Source of the DNA: Ralstonia soli | Lineage (GTDB): Bacteria > Pseudomonadota > Gammaproteobacteria > Burkholderiales > Burkholderiaceae | Assembly: GCF_023955655.1 (NCBI RefSeq) | Contig: NZ_JAMXHT010000008.1 | Coordinates: forward strand, 283,353 to 347,352 | DNA: 64,000 bases | Direction of reading: 5' to 3' | The notes under the pieces: model-generated | The model's input: only the letters and a program-made list of their open reading frames with translations | Told to the model about the DNA's origin: nothing | The model's database searches: none | Shown here: positions 53,551 through 61,189 of the stretch, piece after piece | How positions within the stretch are numbered: position 1 is the first letter of the stretch | Layout: each line of letters starts with the position of its first letter | Program-made: the position numbers and the translations under genes

Positions 53551-54219
53551 TCAACGAGTGGTGAAGGCCAGCCGTGCACCCAGCGCGACGAACGCCGTGC
53601 CGACCACGCGATCGAGCCAGTGCTTGATGCCGGGCTTGCCGGCCACGCGGCGCGTCACGCTCGCGGCCACCCACGCCACCAGGCTGTTCCACACCGTCGA
53701 CATGACGACGAACACCACGCCCAGCGCCAGGAACGCCGCCGCCTTGTGATTGGCATGCGGATCGACGAACTGCGGGAAGAACGACAGGAAGAACAGCACC
53801 ACCTTCGGGTTCAGCACATTGGTGAGAAAGCCCTGCATGAACAGCGACTTGACCGGGCGCGGGCGCTTGGCTGCGGCAGCTTGCTCGGCAGTTTCGGATT
53901 CGTCCGCGGGGGTGTCATCGCGCCCGGGCGGCGCCAGCAGCATGCGGCCGCCCAGGTAGATCAGGTAGGCCGCACCCACCACCTTGATCACGGTGAATGC
54001 CACGGTGGAGGCTGCCAGCACCGCCGTCAGCCCGAAAGCGACCGCCAGCACGTGCACGCAGCACCCGGCCGACACGCCCAGCGCCGACAGCAACCCCGCA
54101 GCGCGCCCCTGCGACACGCTGCGCCCGACGATGTAGGCCGCGTCCGGCCCCGGCGTCACATTCAGCAGGAACACGGCCAGCATGAACAGCGGCAGATTGA
54201 CGATTCCAAGCGCGGTCAT
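53551..54219 (-). CDS. LysE/RhtB-family amino-acid exporter
   Basis: 222 aa, six predicted membrane segments. Family signature LNVTPGPDAAYIVGRSVSQGRAAGLLSALGV near the N-terminus and GFLTNVLNPKVVLFFLSFFPQFVD in the middle. A charged cytoplasmic loop (GRDDTPADESETAEQAAAAK) lies between TM3 and TM4. Substrate (homoserine, threonine, lysine or other) not readable. 43 bp from fmt, co-directional. Confidence 0.9.
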   Translation of the reverse strand: MTALGIVNLPLFMLAVFLLNVTPGPDAAYIVGRSVSQGRAAGLLSALGVSAGCCVHVLAVAFGLTAVLAASTVAFTVIKVVGAAYLIYLGGRMLLAPPGRDDTPADESETAEQAAAAKRPRPVKSLFMQGFLTNVLNPKVVLFFLSFFPQFVDPHANHKAAAFLALGVVFVVMSTVWNSLVAWVAASVTRRVAGKPGIKHWLDRVVGTAFVALGARLAFTTR

Positions 54220-54262
54220 GGCAAAGTCCTTTTCTTCTATAGCGAGACAGCGATCGTGCCGG

Positions 54263-55246
54263 TCAGCCGCGCGAGGCGAAGCGCTGGCCCGGCTGGATCG
54301 CCAGGCCCTGCAGGAACTCGCGTGCGGGCAATCGCTTGCCGCCGGGTTTCTGCAATTGCGTCACGCGCAGTGCACCGGTGGCGCACGCGATGGTCACACC
54401 CTCGGCATTGGCCGCGAGCACCGTACCCGGTGCTGCGTCAGTCGGGCGGTCGACCAGCGTTTCCGCTTGCCAGAACTTGATCGTCACACCGTCGAGGGCG
54501 GCCGATGCGCCCGGAAATGGATTGAACGCATGCACCTGGCGCAGCAACTCGGAAGACGGGCGCGACCAGTCGAGCGCGGCTTCGTCCTTGGCGATCTTCT
54601 CGGCGTACGTCACGCCTTCAGCCGGCTGCGGGGTGGCGGCCAGCTTGCCATCCTCCGCCAGCTTGCCAAGTGCGTCCACCACCATGCGACCGCCGAGCGC
54701 GGCCAGCGTGTCGTGCAGCGTGCCGGTCGTGTCGGTCAGGCCGATGGGCACGCGCTCCATGGAAATCATGTCGCCGGTGTCCAGGCCCGCGTCCATCTGC
54801 ATGAGCGTGATACCCGATTCGGCATCGCCGGCCTCGATGGCGCGGTGGATGGGCGCGGCACCGCGCCAGCGCGGCAGCAGCGATGCGTGAATGTTGATGC
54901 AGCCAAAGCGCGGCAGGTCGAGCACTTCCTGCGGCAGGATCAGGCCATAGGCGGCCACGACCATCACGTCGGGGCGCTGCGCGGCAAGCGCGTCGATGGC
55001 TTCGGCGGCTTCCTGCGGGTACTTGCCTGCGCGGCGCAGCGACGGCGGCTGCAGGATCGGCCCCAGCCCGTGCGACACCGCGTATTGCTTGACCGGGCTC
55101 GCCTGCAGCTGCATGCCGCGGCCGGCCGGGCGATCGGGCTGGCTTAGTACGGCGACTAGGGAGAAGCCGGCCTGGTGGATCGCCGCCAGGGCGATCTGCG
55201 CAAATTCAGGCGTGCCGGCAAACGCTACGCGAAGGGTGGACGTCAT
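54263..55246 (-). CDS. fmt: Methionyl-tRNA formyltransferase
   Basis: 327 aa. Formylates initiator Met-tRNA with 10-formyl-[21 protein letters not shown] at the N-terminus; catalytic/folate-binding [20 protein letters not shown] with Asn-Ile-His upstream (CINIHAS), and [11 protein letters not shown]-terminal OB-fold for tRNA contact. Works with def, two genes upstream. Confidence 0.97.
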   Translation of the reverse strand: MTSTLRVAFAGTPEFAQIALAAIHQAGFSLVAVLSQPDRPAGRGMQLQASPVKQYAVSHGLGPILQPPSLRRAGKYPQEAAEAIDALAAQRPDVMVVAAYGLILPQEVLDLPRFGCINIHASLLPRWRGAAPIHRAIEAGDAESGITLMQMDAGLDTGDMISMERVPIGLTDTTGTLHDTLAALGGRMVVDALGKLAEDGKLAATPQPAEGVTYAEKIAKDEAALDWSRPSSELLRQVHAFNPFPGASAALDGVTIKFWQAETLVDRPTDAAPGTVLAANAEGVTIACATGALRVTQLQKPGGKRLPAREFLQGLAIQPGQRFASRG

Positions 55247-55253
55247 GGAGCGG

Positions 55254-55286
55254 AAAGAAAAAACGCGCTACACGGCAGCGTAGCGC
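55254..55286 (-). terminator. Rho-independent terminator between GT39 gene and fmt
   Basis: Minus-strand stem GCGCTAC / GTAGCGC with an 8-base loop followed by TTTTTTCTTT. It ends 8 bases before the fmt start, so fmt transcription must partly read through or start locally. Confidence 0.75.
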
Positions 55287-55293
55287 ATTGGGC

Positions 55294-57303
55294 TTATCGA
55301 TCGCCGCGATGCGGCTTGTCTGTCAGCGGGACGATGGGCTCGGGTGGGGGCAGGGCTTCGGACATGCCGTTGCTGCGCCGCTGGAACAACGAGAAGGTTT
55401 CGTTGGTGTCGCCCGGGCGGCTGCCGCGCCACACCATTTCCCAATGGTCTCCGTGAGGGCGGCGTCGGCTGTGCTCGGGCTTCTTCTCGAGCACCAGCAT
55501 CAGGTCGCAGGTGCGCGCGAGGGGGTTGGGACGGTAATCGTCACCGGCGCCGCTGTGGCCCAGCAGCCATTTGACGGGGCGCACGCCGGTTTCGTAGTGC
55601 ATTAGCGCGCGCTCGCTTTCGCCCATGCCGCGCGTGGCCACGCAGATCTGCGCGGATTCCAGCGCCGGCTTGATCGCCTGGAACAGCGGGCGGTAGCTGC
55701 GTGCATCGTCCACCCAGGGCATCAGCAGCGTGCCGAGCAGGCCCCACACCATGCCCAGACCGGCGGCCCAGGCCACCACGCCCGAACGGGCTGGCCGCAG
55801 CCACACGCAAATCGCCCAGAGCACAGTGATGCCTGCGGCGGCCGCCACCGCGATCGGGTGGATCAGCATGTCGTACGGCAGCGGCAGCACGCGGCCCAGC
55901 ATCTTGGCGAGCCAGCCCGGCAGCATCAGGCCGCCGTCGGTGACGAGCGCGGTCCATACGGTCCAGACCACCAGTCCCAGCACGCCGAACAGCGCCACCG
56001 CCGCGCCCCATGCGCGCGCGCGCCAGACCGGTGGAATCAGCAGCAGCATTGGCGCGCCCAGCACGGCCAGCGCCGGCTGCAGCGGCATCAGATACACATC
56101 GCGCAGCACAGCGGAGCGCAGCACGACGGCTATCGTCACGAGCACGAACAGCGCCACCACCAGGTGGCCTTGATACGGCAGCAGCCACGCCGCCCGCGCG
56201 CCGCGTCCGCGTTGGCGGATGAGCTTGTAGATCGACACGCCCAGCACCGCCACCGCCGGCCACACGGCAGGCGTGCCTGTCAGGAAGATCGATCGGATGG
56301 TTGTTGTCAGATCCCCCTTCTCGCCCCCCAGGTGCGAGAAACCGAAGAAGCGGCCCAGGTTGTTGACCCAGAACCATTCGATAAACAGGTCATGCGACTC
56401 GTGCCAGAAGATGGCCGGCCAGATCACCAGCCACGGCAGCGCCGCCAGCAGCGAGATGCCGTAGAAGCGCCACGCCTGGCGGCTGCGGAAATCCGGCAGC
56501 AGCGCGATCGCCGCCAGCACGGTCAGCGCAAACAGCCCCGGCACCAGCACGCCCTTGCCCAGGAACGCCACGCCGATCCCCGTGCCGAACCACAGCGCCG
56601 GGCGCAGCACATCGACGCCCTTGGCACCGCCCGCTTCGGCTTCTTTCGCAAAGCGCACGAGGCCGTACAGGGCCAGCGCCGTGCCGGCCAGCTGCGGCAC
56701 GTCGGCAATGAACTTGTGCACGTGCTCGGCCAGCCCGATGCAACCGGCAAACAGCAGTAGGGCGCCCAAGGCGTAGTCGCGCAGCGCGGCGCCGCCGGCA
56801 TCCAGTCCTGCTTCACGGCGTGCGGCGAGCGTGGGGCCGGGCCGGCCGCGTGCCAGGTCTGCGCCGACGCGCAGGCGCCAGTCACGCGCTTCGCTGCGCA
56901 GCAGACGCGCCGTGCGCCAGACCGCCCAGCACGTGAGTGCCATCCAGAGCAGCACGGCCACCCGCACGGCCTCGTGCGGCGCCACTTCCGGCAAGGCCAG
57001 CGCGGCCAGCGCACCGGTCCAGTACATCAGCGGCGGTTTTTCGACGAACGGCTCGAAGGCGACATTGGGGATGACCCAGTCGCCGTGTTCGATGATGTTG
57101 ATGACGATGCCGAACGAATACGGCTCATCGGCCTTCCAGGGCGCGCGCCAGAACGTGCCCGCGACAAAATACGCGCACAGCATCAGCACGACGACGACGC
57201 GCCAGTGCCGTACCAGCGCTGAGGTCAGGCGGCGTGCGCCAGTGTCGGCGGGGGCGGTCGGCATCAGCGGGATGGAGCTGGGTGCGTCGGTGTCGGCAGA
57301 CAT
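55294..57303 (-). CDS. ArnT-like family 39 glycosyltransferase
   Basis: 669 aa, about 12 membrane segments, probably using a polyprenyl-phosphate sugar donor and modifying lipid A or another periplasmic acceptor. The first periplasmic loop has the GT39/ArnT-like acidic motif WKADEPYSFGIVINIIEHGDWV and VEKPPLMYWTGAL. C-terminal 130 residues are a soluble domain. Start MSADTDAPSS at 57303, 13 bp after def; longer frames upstream overlap def. No other aminoarabinose gene is nearby. Confidence 0.85.
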   Translation of the reverse strand: MSADTDAPSSIPLMPTAPADTGARRLTSALVRHWRVVVVLMLCAYFVAGTFWRAPWKADEPYSFGIVINIIEHGDWVIPNVAFEPFVEKPPLMYWTGALAALALPEVAPHEAVRVAVLLWMALTCWAVWRTARLLRSEARDWRLRVGADLARGRPGPTLAARREAGLDAGGAALRDYALGALLLFAGCIGLAEHVHKFIADVPQLAGTALALYGLVRFAKEAEAGGAKGVDVLRPALWFGTGIGVAFLGKGVLVPGLFALTVLAAIALLPDFRSRQAWRFYGISLLAALPWLVIWPAIFWHESHDLFIEWFWVNNLGRFFGFSHLGGEKGDLTTTIRSIFLTGTPAVWPAVAVLGVSIYKLIRQRGRGARAAWLLPYQGHLVVALFVLVTIAVVLRSAVLRDVYLMPLQPALAVLGAPMLLLIPPVWRARAWGAAVALFGVLGLVVWTVWTALVTDGGLMLPGWLAKMLGRVLPLPYDMLIHPIAVAAAAGITVLWAICVWLRPARSGVVAWAAGLGMVWGLLGTLLMPWVDDARSYRPLFQAIKPALESAQICVATRGMGESERALMHYETGVRPVKWLLGHSGAGDDYRPNPLARTCDLMLVLEKKPEHSRRRPHGDHWEMVWRGSRPGDTNETFSLFQRRSNGMSEALPPPEPIVPLTDKPHRGDR

Positions 57304-57316
57304 CGGAGGCGGCGGA

Positions 57317-57832
57317 TCAGCGCGCGTGCGCCACGTCGCGCTGGTGCTTCTTGAGCTTGGAGCGAATACGTGTCTGCTTGAGCGGCGAGAGGTATTCGAC
57401 AAACACCTTGCCCATCAGATGATCCATCTCATGCTGGATACACACGGCCAGCAGGCCGTCGGCTTCCAGTTCGAACGTTTCGCCCTTCTCGTTCAGTGCG
57501 CGCACGCGCACGCGGTCCGGACGCTCGACCTTGTCATAGATGTCGGGCACCGACAGGCAGCCCTCGTCCCAGACCTTGCGCTCGTCACTCGCCCAGACGA
57601 TCTCCGGGTTGATGAACACGCGCAGTTCGTCGCGCGACTCCGACACGTCGATGGTGATCACGCGCTCGTGCACGTCGATCTGCGTGGCGGCGAGGCCGAC
57701 GCCCGGCGCCTCGTACATGGTCTCGGCCATATCGGCCACCAGTTTGCGGATGCGGTCATCCACGGCGGCCACCGGTTTGGCGATTTTGTGCAGCCGTGGA
57801 TCAGGGTATTGCAGGATATTCAGTAGGGCCAT
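57317..57832 (-). CDS. def: Peptide deformylase
   Basis: 171 aa metalloenzyme removing the N-formyl group from nascent proteins. Three motifs complete: [16 protein letters not shown] and [10 protein letters not shown] (HExxH). Start [15 protein letters not shown] at 57832; a TTG five codons upstream is not needed. Head of the leftward def-GT39-fmt-lysE-htpX-rsmB block and divergent from the LysM gene. Confidence 0.97.
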   Translation of the reverse strand: MALLNILQYPDPRLHKIAKPVAAVDDRIRKLVADMAETMYEAPGVGLAATQIDVHERVITIDVSESRDELRVFINPEIVWASDERKVWDEGCLSVPDIYDKVERPDRVRVRALNEKGETFELEADGLLAVCIQHEMDHLMGKVFVEYLSPLKQTRIRSKLKKHQRDVAHAR

Positions 57833-58063
57833 GATGCTTGGCAACAACGGTTGCAGAAGGCCACGCTAAGGAGGGGTTGCCTTCAATTGCGATCGCTTGG
57901 AATGTCATGCAGAATCGGGGGCGCTATCCGCCACATGGCTTAGGAAAAAGCCTGACGAATGTTCGATGCCATACCCCTCTTGCTGCGACGCAGAACAGCG
58001 CACAGCGGCGGCAGTCAGGCGTCGGACAGGTACGCGGACCACTCGCCGATTCTTCAAAGAATA

Positions 58064-59272
58064 ATGCGCAATCGTAACACACCGATGCTTTCTCCGGCCG
58101 CCACGGAAACTGCCACGAACGCGCGCCAGTCTTACGTTTGCGTCTTCTCAGCGGTTGCCGCGGCAGCGCTTTTCTGCATGGGCGCCGCCCACGCGGCCGA
58201 GCGCACCGTGACGCTGGCGCAACAGGCGCAGGCTGCGACGGCTGCTCAGGCGGGTATCTCCGAGTCCGAGCTAGCCGCCAACGCGCCTGCACAGTACACC
58301 GTGCGCCGTGGCGACACGCTTTGGGGAATCTCCGGTAAGTATCTCAAGCAGCCGTATCGCTGGCCTGAGCTGTGGGGCATGAACCGCGAGCAGATCCGCA
58401 ACCCGCACCTGATCTATCCAGGCCAAGTCCTGTATCTGCACCACGCCAATGGCCGGGCGTGGCTGTCGAGCTTGCCGGCGTCGGCTGAGGGCGGCACGGT
58501 GCGCCTGTCGCCGCATACCCGTGTGTCGGACCAAGAGGGTGATGCCATCTCCAGCATTCCTGCGGCGGTGATCGAACCGTTCCTCACGCAGCCGATCGTC
58601 GTGGATGCAAAAACGCTGGCTACGCCGGCGCGCATCTTCGGGCTGCCCGAGGGCCGCGTCTATCTGGGCAAAGGCGAGAACGCCTATGCGCGCGGCCTGC
58701 CTGATGGCGAGGCCGGCCAGGCCGGTACCGAATGGCAGGCGTATCGCCCGGTCAAGCCGCTCAAGGATCCCGTGACTGGCACGGTGCTCGGCTATGAAGC
58801 GGACTTTCTCGGCACGCTGCGCGTGGTGCGCGCGGCCACCGGCCCGCAGGCTGTAACCAAGATGGAAGTGCTGTCGTCCAAGGAAGAGATGGGCGTCGGC
58901 ACGCAACTGATGCCGCTGCCGCCGCGCGTGCCGGTGCGCTACGTGCCGCATGCCCCGGAAGGCGACATCCATGGCGCGGTCGCCAAGGTGACGGGCGGTG
59001 TGCGTTTTGGCGGCACTGATCAGGTGGTCGTGCTGAACATCGGCAGCCAGCAGGGGCTCGAGCCGGGTCATGTACTGGCACTTGCGCGTGCAGGTGCTGT
59101 GGTGAAAGACTCGACCGCCGGTAACGAGCGCGTGCAATTGCCGGAAGAGCGCTATGGCCTGGCCTTTGTGTTCCGCGTGTTCCCGCACGTGGCCTATGCG
59201 CTGGTGACGGACGCCTCGAACACCGTGGAAGTGGGCGATGCCGTGTCCAACCCGATGTCGCCTCAACCCTGA
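58064..59272 (+). CDS. LysM-domain exported protein
   Basis: 402 aa from ATG at 58064 (ATG at 58085 is an alternative). Signal peptide with core VCVFSAVAAAALFCMGAAHA. A single LysM domain follows: QYTVRRGDTLWGISGKYLKQ, PELWGMNREQIRNPHLIYPGQVLYL, binding peptidoglycan. The remaining 280 residues are beta-rich and lack a recognisable enzyme. Located directly before dprA, as in related genomes. Probably a cell-envelope structural protein. Confidence 0.88.
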   Translation: MRNRNTPMLSPAATETATNARQSYVCVFSAVAAAALFCMGAAHAAERTVTLAQQAQAATAAQAGISESELAANAPAQYTVRRGDTLWGISGKYLKQPYRWPELWGMNREQIRNPHLIYPGQVLYLHHANGRAWLSSLPASAEGGTVRLSPHTRVSDQEGDAISSIPAAVIEPFLTQPIVVDAKTLATPARIFGLPEGRVYLGKGENAYARGLPDGEAGQAGTEWQAYRPVKPLKDPVTGTVLGYEADFLGTLRVVRAATGPQAVTKMEVLSSKEEMGVGTQLMPLPPRVPVRYVPHAPEGDIHGAVAKVTGGVRFGGTDQVVVLNIGSQQGLEPGHVLALARAGAVVKDSTAGNERVQLPEERYGLAFVFRVFPHVAYALVTDASNTVEVGDAVSNPMSPQP

Positions 59273-59294
59273 ACCACGCTGACGCAGTCCTGAT

Positions 59295-60503
59295 TTGACC
59301 GATGCCTCACAGGTCGCGGCACACGCCGCGGCCGACTCCACCGATTCCCTCTCCTGCACGCGCGACCCGGCTGAACTGGCCGCGTGGCTGCGTCTGACCG
59401 AAACCCCCGGCGTCGGGCCCGTCGCCGCGCGGCAATTGCTGGCGGCCTTCGGCTTGCCGCAAGACATTTTCGCCCAGCCGTATGCGGCGCTCGTCAAGGT
59501 GCTGCCAGAGCGGCAGGCGCGTGCGCTGCTCGCCGAGCCGGACGAGGCGCTTGCCGCGCTCATCGAGCGCACCGTCGCGTGGGTGAACGAGCCCGGCAAC
59601 GCCATCTTCACGTTGGCCGATCGCGGCTATCCGCCCCGCTTGCTTGAACTGCCGGACCCGCCGACGCTGCTGTACACCAAGGGCGACGTGTCGCTCTTAC
59701 GGGCCGCAGCCGTGGGCGTGGTGGGTGCACGCAGCGCCACGGCCGCCGGCATCGACAATGCACGGGCGTTTGCGCAGGCACTGTCGACGGCGAGCGTGAC
59801 GGTCGTGTCCGGGTTGGCGCTCGGTATCGATGCGGCCGCGCATGAAGGTGCCCTGGCGGGCCTCGGCAGCACGATCGCCGTAGTTGGTACGGGGCTCGAT
59901 ATTGTTTACCCGGCGCGCAACCGAGCTCTGGCGCATCGGATTGCCGAGGCCGGGGTCATCATCTCCGAATATCCGCTGGGCATGGGCGCGCGCGCCGAGA
60001 ACTTCCCGCGCCGCAACCGCCTGATCGCCGGCCTCGCGCGCGGGCTGCTGGTGGTGGAGGCGGCGGCGCAGTCGGGCTCGCTCATTACCGCGCGGCTGGC
60101 CGCTGAGCAGGGGCGCGACGTGTTTGCAATCCCCGGCTCGATCCATTCGCCGCTGGCTAAGGGTTGTCACCTGCTGATCAAGCAGGGCGCCAAGCTGGTC
60201 GAGACCGCCGCCGACATCCTCGACGAACTTGGCTGGGGAAGTGCCGCGACGCCGGCCAAACGCGCCAAGCGCACCGCCACCCCCGGGGTGTCGCCCGCCG
60301 CACCGGCGCCTGTCAGCCGCCCCGCACCCAGCGCCGCTGAAACCACGTTGCTGGATGCGCTCGGCTTTGACCCGGTCGATCTGGACACCTTGTGCGAGCG
60401 CACCGGCCAGGCCGCTGCCGCGCTGTCGGCGCAGTTGTTGGCGCTGGAGCTGGATGGCCGCGTCGAACGCCAGCCCGGCGGGCGCTTCCTGCGGCTTCCA
60501 TGA
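59295..60503 (+). CDS. dprA: DNA-processing protein DprA
   Basis: 402 aa. Loads RecA on incoming single-stranded DNA during transformation. SAM-like N-terminal region (LTETPGVGPVAARQLLAAFG), Rossmann-like DprA core (VGVVGARSATAAGIDNARAFA, VSGLALGIDAAAHEGALAG, TGLDIVYPARNRAL, SEYPLGMGARAENFPRRNRLIAGL) and a C-terminal winged-helix (LLDALGFDPVDLDTLCERTGQ). No in-frame ATG or GTG fits; TTG at 59295 is the likely start. Confidence 0.94.
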   Translation: MTDASQVAAHAAADSTDSLSCTRDPAELAAWLRLTETPGVGPVAARQLLAAFGLPQDIFAQPYAALVKVLPERQARALLAEPDEALAALIERTVAWVNEPGNAIFTLADRGYPPRLLELPDPPTLLYTKGDVSLLRAAAVGVVGARSATAAGIDNARAFAQALSTASVTVVSGLALGIDAAAHEGALAGLGSTIAVVGTGLDIVYPARNRALAHRIAEAGVIISEYPLGMGARAENFPRRNRLIAGLARGLLVVEAAAQSGSLITARLAAEQGRDVFAIPGSIHSPLAKGCHLLIKQGAKLVETAADILDELGWGSAATPAKRAKRTATPGVSPAAPAPVSRPAPSAAETTLLDALGFDPVDLDTLCERTGQAAAALSAQLLALELDGRVERQPGGRFLRLP

Positions 60504-60553
60504 AAGCGTGCCTACAATAGGCGCGACCTTTTCGCCGCCTGGCTGTGCTTTCC

Positions 60554-60934
60554 ATGCCGCTGCTCTCACCTGATACCGACACCGCTACACTGCACGCGCA
60601 CATCCGCGCGGGGCAATTGCTCGTCGCATGCTTGTGTGCGGAATGGTGCGGCACGTGCCGCAGCTACCGCGCGACCTTCACCGAACTGGCGGTGCGGCAC
60701 CCGGAATGCTGCTTCGTCTGGGTGGATATCGAAGACCACGCCGACGCGCTGGGGGAGTTTGATGTGGAGAACTTCCCGACCCTGCTGGTTCAGCGCGGGA
60801 GCGATGTGTTGTTTTTCGGCCCTGTCCTGCCGCATGCAGGCGTGGTGGACGGGCTGCTTTCGCGTGACCTGGGCGTCGCGCCGGCCGTGGATGCCGCGCC
60901 GGACTTGCGAGGCTGGCTGCTGGAATCGGCGTGA
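60554..60934 (+). CDS. Thioredoxin-like protein with CGTC active site
   Basis: 126 aa. Thioredoxin fold with AEWCGTCRSYRATFTEL as redox motif (CGTC instead of CGPC), the cis-Pro in FPTLLVQRG, and VWVDIEDHADALGEFDVENF. No signal peptide, so cytoplasmic. ATG at 60554 preferred over GTG at 60545. The role of the Thr variant is open. Confidence 0.87.
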   Translation: MPLLSPDTDTATLHAHIRAGQLLVACLCAEWCGTCRSYRATFTELAVRHPECCFVWVDIEDHADALGEFDVENFPTLLVQRGSDVLFFGPVLPHAGVVDGLLSRDLGVAPAVDAAPDLRGWLLESA

Positions 60935-60976
60935 TTCAGGGCCTTGACAACGTTAAGCGATGCATGCGCCACTCTA

Positions 60977-61006
60977 TTGCGCCTGAAAAGGAACCGCGCT
61001 TATGAT
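60977..61006 (+). promoter_or_regulatory. Putative sigma-70 promoter of topB
   Basis: TTGCGC, 18-base spacer, TATGAT, giving a start near 61013 and a leader of about 177 bases. No supportable gene lies in 60935-61189. Confidence 0.45.
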
Positions 61007-61022
61007 TGGCGGCCAAATTTGG

Positions 61023-61147
61023 GGGCCGTCCCGTGGATTGACGGCCCTGAAGCCCGTTCCGATGGGCGCCAGCGGCACTTGAAGTCGGCAGGCGTTGCCA
61101 TAAGACTCTACAAAAACCACGCGAACGGTCGCTATAGATAAGCGACC
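61023..61147 (+). other. Structured 5' leader of topB
   Basis: Two perfect hairpins: GGGCCGTC (61023-61030) / GACGGCCC (61040-61047) with a 9-base loop, and GGTCGCT (61127-61133) / AGCGACC (61141-61147) with a 7-base loop followed by TCTTCTTT. The second could be a weak attenuator; no known riboswitch pattern fits. Confidence 0.4.
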
Positions 61148-61189
61148 TCTTCTTTACCTGATTACTTGCGATCGCCAGGATCCGCTCAC

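Noticed and set aside
60944..61141. Possible 65-codon gene before topB
   Set aside because: TTG start with no ribosome binding site and composition unlike a protein; the stretch is better explained as a topB leader.
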